Assembly: GCA_905331475.1 (NCBI GenBank)
Contig: CAJNYU010003456.1
Location: 1-64,000 of the forward strand
Source: Rotaria socialis
Lineage: Eukaryota; Rotifera; Eurotatoria; Philodinida; Philodinidae
Direction of reading: 5' to 3'
Length of the DNA stretch: 64,000 nucleotides
Part shown: piece by piece, positions 10,794-23,302 of the stretch
How the letters are laid out: every line of letters starts with the position of its first letter
Position numbering within the stretch: position 1 is the first letter of the stretch
Translations under genes and position numbers: made by a program
Notes under the pieces: generated by a model
The model's database searches: none
Told to the model about the DNA's origin: nothing
What the model saw: only the letters and a program-made list of their open reading frames with translations

Positions 10794-11507
10794 CTATGTA
10801 ATATTGTCTTCGTCGTATTCGAGCAGATGTTTTATGTGCATTAGTTTTTCTTCATATTTCCGTGTCATTCGTTCATTCCATTGGTACTCGTCAATATTGA
10901 TCTTCATTTGAAAATGAGCATGATGACGGTATTTTCCATGATTCAAAACCATACTTTTCCAATCACAGCCTTCTTCATCTAATAACACTTGCGTATCGTG
11001 CCAAAAGCTAGTCATTGCTTCTTCAGACATTTCAGAAAGTCGTTCTATGTGTTGTCGTGGTGTAACAACTAGCTTATTTCTCAATTTTATATCTAGCCAA
11101 ATACATGTAGTTGGATTCTGTTTGATCAAGCTGATTTGTGATAATTTGTTGTTTAGATCACAAAAAATACATTCGTCATATTGAACTGGACCGGAATAAT
11201 TATTAACGTCCTTGTGTATGAAAATTATTGTAAAACCATCCGGATCTTGATTTCGCAATCGCATCTGAAAATCATAGATTTTGCTTTTTTCTTCTATCAT
11301 GAATAATAACCCTTGTAAGTAGCTTTGGATTGATCGTTGATCGATTAACTGTTCCAACGGCAATTGAGACTGAAAAGCATAACCAAGTTTAATCGAATAT
11401 GGAATCGACAAATCAGAATTCATTGTATCATCAATGCTGGCTGATTGTTGATTCATAATTGATAGTTTAGACAATTCACTATTCGAATAATCTGAGTCTC
11501 CCTCCAT
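10794..11507 (-). CDS. HIT-fold (histidine triad superfamily) protein
   Basis: A single exon of 237 residues. The C-terminal half has the HIT layout: a CIFC zinc-type pair in YDECIFCDL (about residue 127), a strand segment NKLVVTPRQHIERLSEM, and the active-site region SMVLNHGKYRHHAHFQMKI (about residue 192). The signature reads H-x-H-x-Q (HAHFQ) rather than the classic H-x-H-x-H, a pattern also seen in the GalT branch of the superfamily, so a nucleotidyl hydrolase or transferase role is likely but the substrate is unknown. The N-terminal ~60 residues are Ser/Asp-rich and probably disordered. The start at 11507 is the only Met upstream of the conserved part with a stop preceding it. No close operon-like neighbour. 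Confidence 0.75.
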   Translation of the reverse strand: MEGDSDYSNSELSKLSIMNQQSASIDDTMNSDLSIPYSIKLGYAFQSQLPLEQLIDQRSIQSYLQGLLFMIEEKSKIYDFQMRLRNQDPDGFTIIFIHKDVNNYSGPVQYDECIFCDLNNKLSQISLIKQNPTTCIWLDIKLRNKLVVTPRQHIERLSEMSEEAMTSFWHDTQVLLDEEGCDWKSMVLNHGKYRHHAHFQMKINIDEYQWNERMTRKYEEKLMHIKHLLEYDEDNIT

Positions 11508-13868
11508 TGTTAATTTTTTTAATCTGAAATCACAGTGACAGTAATATCAAAAAATAGGTTTGTCATAAATATCAAACTTGAAACTTAAACTTGATTGAAG
11601 TTTCGAAGTTCAAATGTAAAATGAAAAAGTTGAAACCTGCATCAAATTCAAATGTCAAGCTTGGTAAATAGCAGGAAGCATTTCATTTTTTATTAATAAC
11701 ACCAAGAATCGTGAAATCAGAAAATGCATAGCAAAAGAAATAAAAGAAAATTTTTCCGTAAACATTAGAAAAGCACAACTGTGAAATAAAACGACTTTTA
11801 ATGTTGCCTTCTTTTTATGGTTGCTTTGAACTTTTCTTTTATTTCTTTTTCTATACATTGCCTGATTTCATGATTGCTGACGGTGTAAATGAAACACCTC
11901 ACTAAGAAATTATTAAAATCTTATCGATCACATCTCTTAGTTTTAATCAATGTTTCCACTTCAGATTTAGATCATTGACTTCGAAGGCACTGAAAAACAC
12001 TTCAGAAATCCTGACAACGTGTGTCGTAGAAAAGTGCTTTCGTTGTACATCTGTTTCTTATGTTATTCAGGCGGAATCAACTTGGATTTCTTGACTGAAA
12101 GAAACAAGAGAATCTATAAAAAAAATGAAGACTGAAAAGAGGAAATAAAAAAAAGAAATGGTGATGACGCCATTGTATCCCGAATAAATCTAGCAGCAAG
12201 CGACAGATTAAAGAAAATATTCTTCAAAATTTGATCCAAATACAGCAATTTTTTCTTGATGCAACAATAGCTGCTATTCACTCGGTACGAAACATACATA
12301 TGATTAGCTCGGTGGGTCAAATGTTTTTATTAATTACTTTGTCGAAGAATGCATGATAATTATTTTTCTGTACTAAATAAAGTGTAATAATATCACAGTA
12401 ACACTAGCATTCAATGCACTGTTACTCTGACTATATTCTGTTGTCATTTCTTTGTAAAATGTATACAAACGACAAATTACTAACAAAGATATAGTGAAAG
12501 AATCACTCTACAATAACATAGATACGAAAGAATTCATGATGTGAAAGAATGATAAAAGATGATATACTCATTTTTTTCCTCCGATCAGTACAAATCGACA
12601 AATATGAATAGCCAGAGTTTGTCTCAAAGCGTCTGTTGATGATAAGTAGCAATGGCATACTGTACGTAGATATAACCTAACATAAAATTTTTGTTTTTTA
12701 ATTTTGATTACTTCAATCGATTCTAATTCATTGGCTATGTTTTACTGGTTCTCAATTCTGTCGAGATGAAACATTATATGATTATGCTTGACTATGTATG
12801 GTGATTGTTCAGGTTAGTAGTGAAATCAGTCACTTATCGACAAAATGAGTTTTCAAAAAACTTATGGATGTTGCTTAATTCTTATTTGTGACACACAGGG
12901 GAGATTTTTTGACGAAAAATCATATTTCTGACAATTTGAAGACGAGTACTATACATTACGTTTAATTCCATATTTATATCAGGAAGAAAATACCTATGAA
13001 AAAGTTGAATAAAAGACAGTTCATGGGTCTATAGTAGCATGATTCTATCCAAAGAACGAAAAGCAATACGAATAATGCACGATAAGCTATACCAACACTA
13101 TAATCAAAAGTATTTCCATCAATGTGATGGAAAATCCATCAGATAATTGAATGAGATTAATTTCATCGATCGTATTACAGAAACCCGTACTGACATTGAA
13201 AGTTATATTATGGGTGAGAATAACATTTGCAAATACGAAGTATAACTTTGTTTTGTTCATTTTGTTTCGACTTGATATTCGAGAGCAACCATAGGACTGC
13301 GAGTCTTCTGTAATCCTCAGTACAGAAGTCTCGTTTTTTTCTCTATTAATGAGCACAATTATCAACGTGGACGTCTACACAAAACAAAAAACTCAAATCC
13401 ACTGCTAAATTTCCTTACTTCAACAGCTCTCTATACTTGAATGTATTATATAGTTTCGAAACGGTTTCATTTGCTTTTGTTGTTTATTGTATTATAGTTT
13501 TTATTCTAATTAATTGTATAACAGGTTTATGTTTAGATTTTTAATAATGATTATTTTGCTTTAGAAACAAACGATCAGATTAATATCGAATCATATCACT
13601 AACGTAAGTATGAAATCTAATGAATATGTATGTGTTCGATTAATTGATTTAAGCTTTTAGGCGTAATGAGAACTTGTAAATCAGGTTAAACCACTGGAAA
13701 AGAGATCGTTTTATCATTCACACAGATTCTAATTCAAATATAATATGTTAAACTGAATTTTAAGTCTCGAAAATAATGTGCTAGATACATATAGAGTAGG
13801 TTACCAATTCTAGAATTTAGATTTCTTTTTCATATCGTAAATACGTAATCATCACTGAAAAATTTAGA
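11508..13868. other. 2.3-kb stretch without a supported gene
   Basis: AT-rich DNA. The open frame on the minus strand at 13087-13365 ends in a hydrophobic tail but has no family resemblance. I see no repeats of note, no tRNA and no transposon. Confidence 0.45.
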
Positions 13869-13986
13869 TTCGGTAGCAAGGCGGAAACGGCGGACTTGAA
13901 GTATAAAAGTACGCCAAAGTAAGCTACTTCAAATAGCTGAAAGTAACTTCAAGTTCAAACGTCCGCAGTTTCCCCTTGTTCGGTAG
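13869..13986. mobile_element. hAT-type MITE with 8-bp target duplication
   Basis: A 102 bp element (13877-13978) is flanked by the perfect 8 bp direct repeat TTCGGTAG (13869-13876 and 13979-13986). Its ends are inverted repeats: CAAGGCGGAAACGGCGGAC on the left and the reverse complement CAAGGGGAAACTGCGGAC on the right. An 8 bp duplication with tips starting CA(A/G)GG is the hallmark of the hAT superfamily. No coding capacity. Confidence 0.82.
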
Positions 13987-14299
13987 TAAAATAACAAGTT
14001 GAATTTGAATCACCAAATATCATGCATATTATTCATTTTGAAAATAAGATAGAATTTAAATCATGTTTTCATTCAATCAAATGAAACAATTGAATTTGAT
14101 TAAGAGTTGACTGAGCTTCATCAGTTTCTTTTTATAAGTAATTTTGAGGATATTCTTTATAATAATTATCAATAAAAATAATCAAATACAGAAAGAAAGA
14201 GTTCACATGACACTAAGCTACATCAAAAAAAAAATGCAAACGTAATTCAAAATAAACAAAATGGTGTAATCATTTTAAAAAAATAATATCAATTTTGGC
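13987..14299. other. Short intergenic, AT-rich
   Basis: Downstream of the SPFH gene; no features seen apart from A-rich runs. Confidence 0.4.
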
Positions 14300-15892
14300 T
14301 TATAATTCATATTTGACCTGTGCTGGAGATTTTAAATTGATATAAATATCATTTTTTGATGCACCAATAACACGAATACCCTAAGTTAATTTTAAAAAAA
14401 CGCTATTCAGTATTTAAGAAAATGTTATTTTGAATTTTACCATATATGTCAATAAGGCTTCAGTATTAAGCTGCATCTTATTTTTCAACTCCAGATAAGT
14501 CTCTAAAATTTTATCAATACCGTACATAAAGAACAAAAATAATAAAACATTTAGTAATATAACCTGTTTCAGTAGAATATCGCGCTCGAACAGCTTGTGC
14601 TTCAGCATCAGCTCTGTTAAAAACAAATTTTTATAGTGTTGAATAAGAAAAATTATTACTGATTTCGAATAATTGTACTGTCTGTATCAGCACGTTCGTG
14701 AATAATTTGAGCTTGTTTTAGTGCCTTTTGATATTCCGTACGAGCTTGTGTTAACAAGATTGGTCGTTCATTTTCAGCTATCTAACATGAATTTCAAGTT
14801 AATTAACAAAAACAAATGTAAGAATTTCAATATATGTACTAACTTTAATATTTTCTTTTGCTGCTTCTTTATCTTTGACAGCTGTTTCAAACACAGATGG
14901 TCGACGAACATCATTGACCTATTTAAGAAACGTCAACTTGTTTGAAGCTTTATGAAACAATAATTTTACTTGTAAATCTCGTAGAATAGCATAGAATGGA
15001 GTTAATGCATTTTTCATTTCCTAGTCAAATTTTGATAGCAATAAATTAATTTTATCAATAAAGAAAGAGTTTCTTACATCCAATAGTTTAATTTGAAAAT
15101 AGCCTCTCATACTTTGAAATGCAGTTGTGTTAAAGCTATAAAAACAATAGTATCAATTATAATTATCAGCTCATGAAAATAAATAATGTGAAATCATTTC
15201 AATAATGAATCAAGTTTAAAGACTGCCAGTAATAGAAATTGTTTTTTTGGCTTTCATTATCTTACAAATAGTCATCAAAGTACAAAAATTAAAAAATTCG
15301 GCTTCAAAACATTTCTCGATGCTTTCGGTGATCTCTCTCGCTCTCTATGAAGTTTATTAGTAAATGTCTCAATGATTTATCCTTACTGTGCACACGTATC
15401 ATGAACAGTTGTTTGTCCTGTGGCATAAAGAATTTCTTTATAGCCGTCAAAATCTTTAAATTGAACAACAATATCATATAAATAGACGGGATCGATTCGA
15501 AACTGAAAAGTTACATCAAGGCTAATCGAAACACCATCGTAATTAAGACACTAAATAAAAATCTGCTATTCAAGAATAAAGCAAATTAATAACAAACTGA
15601 TATATCGTCAAATAGCATTGAAGTAAATACACTTGGAAAAGTAATAAGTGTAAAACCTGGTGAACCAAAATGTAAACCGGCTGTTTTTACTTCTCGACGT
15701 AGATTCTTTGTGATTGCATTGTAAGGAATAGCGACTGGAAAAAGAAACAAAATAAAATTCTTCAAACAAATTTATTTAATAGTCACCCTCGTCCGTATCA
15801 ATTCGGCCCATACTAGAGATAAAAAGTGATAAAATCGTAATCAATGCTAAGCCAACGCCAACAGCGATTAGAATATGTGTTGTATTTGGCAT
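14300..15892 (-). CDS. SPFH/Band-7 domain membrane protein
   Basis: About ten small exons joined by short introns encode roughly 310 residues. The start at 15892 (MPNTTHILIAVGVG) begins a single N-terminal membrane anchor, then an SPFH core follows with FGSPGFTLITFPSVF, DVTFQFRIDPVYLYDIVVQF and ILYATGQTTVHDTCA. Later exons give the charged helical region typical of band-7 proteins (AVKDKEAAKENIK, NERPILLTQARTEYQKALKQ, SDAEAQAVRARYST). The last exon ends in SPAQVKYEL with the stop at 14300-14302. The family (stomatin/prohibitin/flotillin) forms oligomeric membrane scaffolds; this member is divergent and closest in style to band-7 proteins of protists, from memory. Its exact role is unknown. 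The first intron donor is GGTGAC right after the acidic stretch RIDTDE. Confidence 0.8.
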
Positions 15893-17612
15893 GTTGAGAA
15901 AAAGAAAAAGAAATTTTCTAAAACTAAATGAATAATGAAAATTTCCATTCAATAAATACATATATTTATCATTAGAAAAGCAATCTAGTTTATTTACATC
16001 TATATATTCGTTATATATTATGTATCTCTTTGACCATGGTTGATTGTATTTTATCATGAGATATTTTTCATTTACAATACAGATATAATACGTTTCGACA
16101 TTGTTTCAATTATTTATTGTATCTGTCAGCGAGTTAAAGAATTCATTTTACTATCAACGTACAAAACTACTATTCCTATGTAAGTTCAATGTGATATTAA
16201 ATTTTATACAGTTGATCATGAATCTTTCTCTGAAAATTAATTTTGCTATATAATTTCAGAAAAGCCACCGGTGTAATAACTGAAGATGCATCTTCAACTG
16301 GTATTTTCTAGTGAGATCATTGGATAATAATTTCCATTTATCATCATAAATATATTCCGTGAAACGTTTTCCCTATAATCAAATTTTTATTTTTATAAAT
16401 AATGCAATATCATGCATAAGTGACATAGAAAAGAAATTCATAATTAATGAATGACCATCTCCATAGAGGATTGTATCTAAAAAAAACATTCAAAGCAGAA
16501 TTAATCCAATGAAATATGTACTTCTTTTGATCTTTTACCATACTATCATACAAAAAGCAATTCGTTGAATGAGAATAAAAGTAAGTATATATGAATCATC
16601 GAAAAGTATACTCTTATGAATAAAAAGTAAAGTTGAACATTTGCAGAAAATGAATTATGAAAAATTCTTTGCTTTATCCCCTAGTCAACTCTCCCTAGAA
16701 GAATCCCCAGGGAGTCCCTAGGGATTTCGTTCTTTTGCAGGGGCTCCCTGGGAACTCCGCGAGGAGTCGTCGGGGGAGAATGGATTAGGGTCTTTAAAAA
16801 AAGCTACGAATATTTTAAGATTAATCGGTTTATTTTCGAGATTGCCACAAGTCGTCATTGAAGGGATACATTTTTCATCAGTGGAAACAGAAAATGAAAG
16901 AAAAGAAGTCTCAGCGAGTATACTCGATACCAGAAAATTATAATGACAGCCAAAGATAACCATAAAAGTATTTTGTATTTTCAATGAGCTCTCTCGATGT
17001 TCGTACAATAAAAGTGATTATTATTTTCCTCTAAGTGTGAAAAAGATTTCTGTACATATTCGAATTTCGATGGTATTTTATTCTCTATACAGATCTTATC
17101 GAAAAACCATAACGTAATTGGTGAAAATATAAAATTTTAAACAAAAAACTAAAACCTACTTTATATCAACATGCTTAGCATCGATTTGAAAATTTCAATG
17201 ATAATTTATAGTCATGGTAAAATGTTCGATCACTAAAAAGTGTAAAGTTGATATCGATCATGCTTGCTTCGAATTGTTTTTATTTCATAATTCGATCGTC
17301 AACGTCATCATCAATAAAAATGATTGAAATAAAAATCTCATCTAAAGAATATAATTATATACATGGTATATAGGAAAATTTTTATTGCTTGATGAAAACT
17401 ATGCATCATTTTATACAAAAGGAAAAAAAATAAAATTGCTCTTTTTACATAAAAATATATATAGACAAGTTCAATAACATTAGTAAAAATAAAAATATCA
17501 AAATAAGTGTAGATTAACCATTCATCTTAAAGTATACTCTACTATTTACAATATTCATAACATTTACTGTTTTCATTACTTTCACTCAGTTATTAACTTG
17601 CTTGACTGCCCA
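15893..17612. other. Intergenic between SPFH and TMEM86 genes
   Basis: Mostly unique AT-rich DNA. At 16676-16790 there is a GC-rich tract of palindromic CCCTAGGG/CCAGGGAG motifs in both orientations, another example of the degenerate inverted arrays. The minus open frame at 16718-17008 crosses that tract and is not credible. Confidence 0.5.
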
Positions 17613-18732
17613 TCAATCTTTTTGTTCCGCTGGTTTAACCAATAACATCACAGGTGTACGACTTAAAAATAAATCAATATTTTGACCAATTTGCACTGTT
17701 CTTTCCATGAATCTGGTTTTTATTTGTGTATTAGCTACTGTTTGTTTTATATATGCATGTTTAGCAGATAATAATGCAATTAAATCATCCCGATGCACTT
17801 GAGATAAAAGTTTTCCATTCTCTTGGATAGCCTTAATAATATCGGTTTCTTGTATAACACAAAAATTCATCTCAACATCTTCATGTGAATCAACAACAGA
17901 TAAAGCAATGAGCAATTGCGCAGCATAATAAGTTGTCATAACAAGAATCTGTGAATGTACTAAAGGAGTTACAAAACGATCAAGTGCAAGTAGTGCATCA
18001 CTAGTAGCAAAAAGTATGCCACCTAAAAGAGAATGATTTAGAACTTAAAATTTGATTATCTTATTTTTTTTAAATCTTACCAAGAAAACTATAAAATCTT
18101 GTCCATGTCCATTCATTATTGTCAATCTTTATTCTAGCCATAGCTCGCCATATCATAAACATTGTTAAAAAGATATAAGCATAAATCTATTCACAACAGA
18201 TAATATTCATAATGGATTAAAAAATATAGATAAAAAAACTACCTACCACATAAGATAATGGCTTATAGAGAACACCAGAAAGCATCAAATAAATTACTAT
18301 CACTGGTAAGAACATGAATGGTAACATAAATCCTCGTAGTGGTCTCATACCATATGCACTTGCATATAAAATATGTGATATACCAAATGCTAAAATACCG
18401 TGAATAAAAAAGGAATGATCATAGACAAGTAAGGCATCTCCAAGTAATGAAAAAGCTAAGCCAGTTAAAATTCTTCTGGAATATGAATACTCGAATCCAC
18501 GTAAATTAATTCCATTTAATAGTATAAATAAAATTAATGAGCATATTGGTAAACATTTAAATGTTAAATAAAATACGTCAGCAGTTTTATACTTCGACTT
18601 AGGAAAAAGTATAAAGAAAATGGCAACTGTTTTAAAAAATGGTACAAGTTTTGGACCATTGCATTTTATTACATTGGGTAATTTTGTCAAAATATTAGTT
18701 TGACCCAAAATTGTACTCTTCGTCATTGACAT
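17613..18732 (-). CDS. TMEM86: TMEM86/YhhN-family lysoplasmalogenase
   Basis: Three exons (18732 to about 18242, ~18187-18081, ~18023-17613) encode a multipass membrane enzyme that cleaves the vinyl-ether bond of lysoplasmalogens in ER-type membranes. Diagnostic YhhN segments are FKCLPICSLILFILLNG, RRILTGLAFSLLGDALLVYD with the conserved GD, GILAFGISHILYASAYG, and, in the last exon, GILFATSDALLALDRF and TTYYAAQLLIALSVVD. An extra ~60-residue soluble C-terminal tail follows the last membrane segment (HEDVEMNFCVIQETD onward) and is not typical of the family. The start MSMTKST is the first Met of the open exon; the gene is divergent from the RING ligase gene across ~0.8 kb. Confidence 0.88.
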
Positions 18733-19432
18733 CGTGTTTGCAGGTCTGAAAAAAAAATTATGAAAATGTCTTTTTGTGTTGCTTTCTTTTTATATAATAT
18801 TCTATTCTACATTTTCTCGAGTCACATATTATAAATAGATCACACGGACGCATAAAGTCATATGACAACGAAAGTGAAATCAAAAGACGACATTAATATA
18901 AGAACTTTGTACTCGAGACAAACAGAAAAGATATTTCATTATTTATAAATGTAAAATATTTTTAAAAGAATAAATAAATAAATAATGACAAATTTTATTC
19001 ATTCTATGAGATTAGCAACATCAGAAATAAATAAGCAAATGCTGCAATAATTATTTCTATTATACATCAGTCTTTACTGAGTGAAATTAATTGTATTCCG
19101 TATTTATTCGTATGATAATAGAACATGTGATGATCATGAGTTATGTACTAATAAGATAATAATCAACTTATTACTGGCATTACTACTAGCGACAAAGAGT
19201 AGTTTTTTTTCTTGAAAACTTCTGTTATTCAATAATGCTATTTAAAATAATGATAGATATGAATGAAAAACAATTTTCTAAATAATCTATGTGAATCACA
19301 TACTACAGTGCCCTCTTTCATTAATCATTGATATATTCAAGTTCTGCATTTGACCAACACGAAACGAAAAATTTGTTCTGTTACCTAATGCTATGATAAA
19401 AGACGTCAGTTGCAAATTACTCTATCTTTTAT

Positions 19433-19466
<34 letters not shown>

Positions 19467-19525
19467 GAAATATTAAGAGGCGTTTTGTTTTTTTATAAAT
19501 ATTATTGTTGAATGGTCCATCAATA
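18733..19525. other. Divergent intergenic region with (AT)15
   Basis: This lies between two divergently transcribed genes and must hold both promoters. The only clear feature is a perfect (AT)15 microsatellite at 19435-19464. Confidence 0.5.
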
Positions 19526-21370
19526 ATGATGACCGTCATGTCACTGATTTCATCATATTTTCTTCTTATGTTTATTCCAATTATCTTTTCGGATGTTTAT
19601 GTGGTATGATGCAAAAAAAAGAATTATTTACTTAAGATGATAATTTTTTTCTTTTTTTTTATTAGTACAATGACTCAAATAAATTAATCGATGATTATGA
19701 TGATCAAACTGCTAACTTTGGACCAGCATTTCCAGCAAAAGGCTTAAAAGTAAAATCTTTTCATTATTATTTTATTATTCTATTTTTTATATATGCCATG
19801 AAAGGGTTATGTCACAACAACACACCCAGAAAATGGATGTAAAAAGATATTACCACCACCAAAAATTCCAATAGGGATCTATCATTGGATTGCACTAATT
19901 CCTCGAACACGAGGAAATGGTTCATGCGAATTTGCTGTGAAAGTAAATTTCAAACAGAAATTTTAGAATATATAATTTTACTTTTCATAATTCAGGTACA
20001 AAACGCTCAAAATGCAAATTTTAGTGCTGTTATTATATATAATTATGATGATACAATAATCACTATGGGTTCATCTAAAAAAAGTAAAAAACAACAAAAG
20101 ATTACCTAAATTATGTCTGATCCTTTTCTTTACTAATAAAGATATTCGTTTACCATCAACATTGATAACTCTTTCAAGTGGCTTAACATTGATATCGCAT
20201 TATTTGTATAATAAAACAACAGTAAATTCAACCCCTATGTAAATTTCTTCATTTTTCGTTTTTCTTTCATTTCGAACCATGCTGCTTTTTGTCAATTAGA
20301 TATCATGTGAATATTATTCCAGAGCAAGCATATCCAATGACTGGTTATTTAATACCGATTGCTTTAGTTGTTATTTTTTCACTTCTTGCTTTTCTTGGTT
20401 TTAAAGTAAGATTTTGTTAGATTTTGATTTCAATAATGAAATTTTTTATTTAGTTGGTAAAATTGCATTTACAACGACGTCGTACGCGTCGTCATCGTTT
20501 ACCAACATCAGCACTCAAGCAATTAAAAATAAAAAAATTTGTTAAAGGCGATCCATGGGAAGTATGTGCAATTTGTTTAGATGATTATGTAGATGGAGCA
20601 AAACTACGTATATTACCTTGCGGTCATGGTCTGTAATTTTTCATTTGTAGATTTCTTTTAATTCATTCCATTAATTTCTTTTGTTTTTAGCATATCATAT
20701 GAAATGTATCGATCCGTGGTTAACAAATAATCGACGGCAGTGTCCGGTGTGCAAACGTTATGTATTTCCCAATCATGATAATTCTGGTGAAGAAAATATT
20801 GGCTCTCCACAAGTAAGAACGCCAACCGAACAAACACCTTTGGTACACACTGCTGATAATGATTCAATAACAGAAATATCGAGTAGTCGACCGTTACTAT
20901 CTGGTAAATTTTTTAAAAATCAAATGAATATAAAGCAATACTACGTCATCTTTATTATAGAACGTCGATTACTCAATCCATCAAGTAGAGGTGTCCGTAA
21001 TGTTTCTTTTGCATCCGATGAATCATCAGACAATGTTGAAAATTTATCTTCATCACAACGCCCAACATCAGCCAATCAAACAACAACGATTGGACTTGCT
21101 TTCGATAGACCGTCATCAAATTCTCGACGATACGGTAGTATAACTGACGATTCTACAGCATCACGTGTTGCTAATTTTTTCGTTGGATCAATCAGTGGTG
21201 CAACAGATGCTACAAATATGTCTTCACGTTCAATAGTTGAAGATGTAAGTGATATTGAAGCCACTAATGATGATGGTGAAGCAGAGATACATCCGGCTAG
21301 AACTTATTCAGAAGAAAATCCGGCATATGTGAATGATGACGGATCATCAGTGAATTCAAATCATGTCTAG
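19526..21370 (+). CDS. RNF13: PA-TM-RING E3 ubiquitin ligase, RNF13/RNF167 type
   Basis: Membrane-anchored ubiquitin ligase of the endolysosomal system. Exon 1 starts at 19526 with a signal peptide (SLISSYFLLMFIPIIF) and ends at the donor at 19604. Exons from 19666 onward give a protease-associated luminal domain: FGPAFPAKGLKGYV, IALIPRTRGNGSCEFAVKVQNAQ (split), SAVIIYNYDDT. A short intron (~62 bp) sits after MGSSKK. Next come TM residues GYLIPIALVVIFSLLAFLGF and a basic stretch RRRTRRHR. The RING-H2 domain reads CAICLDDYVDGAKLRILPCGH then YHMKCIDPWL and CPVCK, complete for eight zinc ligands. The long Ser-rich tail contains one more intron (after RPLLS). The gene is complete; the RNF13 versus RNF167 distinction cannot be made by eye. 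Confidence 0.9.
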
Positions 21371-23302
21371 TTGTAAAATTTATCCTTTATCTTTTCAAAT
21401 GTCTAACAGTATACTTCTTCCATCTAATTTTGCTTCTTCAGTGTTTTTTTGTCTCAAATTATCTTCTATTTTTATAACGAAAACCTTGTGTTTGAAAGGA
21501 AATTATGTTTAGATAATTTGTTGCGCTCTTCACTGTTTTTTTTCTATATAATCATATTCCCAATGAAAACAAATTTCGAGAGACGATTCGTTCGTGATAA
21601 AATTTGGTGATCTGTTTTTTATACTTCAAAGATATAAAAATAAAAACTAATATATTTAATTTGTTCAACGATATTGAAACCAATTTAATATTGATCACAG
21701 AATAAAGTCGAAAATTTCGGCTATTTACAATTTCGACCGACAATATAAAGAAACAAAGATTGATAGCGTGACTTTGTGTATATATGTTTTGTTTTTGTAT
21801 TAACTCGTCCATGGATAACAATCTAGATTTGTTGACGGCAGCTGTACTTTCATATCAAGGGATATGCATATATATGTTGTTTGTTTTCGTTTCGGACGCA
21901 TCACTCTCTCTCATTTCATTTATGACTGATTTACGCATTCGTCCGTCTGTGGTGACGTTCTATAAAAGAGGAGTAATTCATTCACTACATTAGATAAATT
22001 TGTCGATACCAGGTGAAAATAATTTAGTGCAGAAAAAAAAACAACTTATCGTGACATGGCTGCTAGTTATCAAGAACGTTTTACTAGAAAATTTGGGTTG
22101 TCTGTGAACTCGCCAAAAGTTTCTAAAGATTGTTTGTTATCATTATGTTTCTCTTAGTGTGTTGTCACTGTTCGATGTGCCTCTCTTGGGTATATAAAAA
22201 AAAAACTAAGGAGATACTGGGACGGTGGCAAACACATGAGAACATTATTTTTTTTATTTTCTCTATTTTAATTATATTTCTACATTGACCTGTGTTAACT
22301 ACTGTTCTGCTTGTGCCACGCTATGCAAAATGAAAATGAGCGAAGTACAGCAAACAGTTACTAACCTTATTATCAATTCAACTAACACTTCCTATCGATG
22401 TTAATGAGACAACTGTTCAGTTATACCTCGCTCGGATGGATGAATGAGCGATGCATAATTAAACAGTCGTCGAATTCTCAAAAGAACCTTCGAAATTGTT
22501 TCTCGAAAATAATTCGGATTTCCATTTCACTGTATTTATTACCTCGCTATTGAGATTCAACCAGCGAGTGTAACAAATGACAGTGAACTGGATGTTATCT
22601 GAGGATATACATTTTAATTTCATATAATTTCCTATTACATTCTAGTGTCTCGTTGGTCTGTAAAACGAGAATATTCAAATAAAAAGGAAAATTTAATTGA
22701 AATAACAATTAAATGAGATCTATATGTCAGCGTTTTTTTTTAGTTAACATGTAAAGAACGTGTTTTCATATTTATTAAGAGCGTTTAAATTTTTTTATTG
22801 ATGTATCGAATGTGAAATACGTGTATATGAATTGTTGATTATGAATAAATACGAGTTCTCAGCCAATATATCGATTATATATATATTTATAGTATAGAAC
22901 TTTTACTGATTATGAACAAATTAGATTACAATCACCTAGTTTTTCTATCTGAAATCAAAACATTTCTATGCATCTCTCGTCATGGATGAATTTAATGCGA
23001 AAAAAATTAAGTACTAAAATGAAATTTATCGACAAACGTGGAGACATTCTTATTAGTATTTGAGAAAATAGATAGAAATAGAAAATCATGAAATACTATT
23101 CGGAACATGTGACATGTCTGACAACAATCGAATAGTTATCTTTGAGAATAACCATTTGTCAATAAATACAATTCGTTGGTTTAGATACAGTAATGGCTGA
23201 GCATTTATACAAATTAATAACCACTTCACTGTTGTTTTCAGGATAAAAATGAATATAAATTTGTAAAAAATGAGGAATTATAACAAACAAAAATAAAAAA
23301 AA
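21371..23302. other. Convergent intergenic, nothing recognised
   Basis: Between the 3' ends of the RING ligase and the minus-strand low-complexity gene. AT-rich; short open frames at 21552-21821 and 21784-21993 have no resemblance to known proteins. No repeats apart from an AT run near 22880. Confidence 0.45.

Noticed and set aside
13087..13365. Minus-strand frame with a hydrophobic C-terminus, possibly a GPI-anchored protein
   Set aside because: No signal peptide, no recognisable domain and no flanking exons.
16718..17008. Minus-strand frame of 96 codons
   Set aside because: Crosses a palindromic GC-rich repeat tract; no motif.
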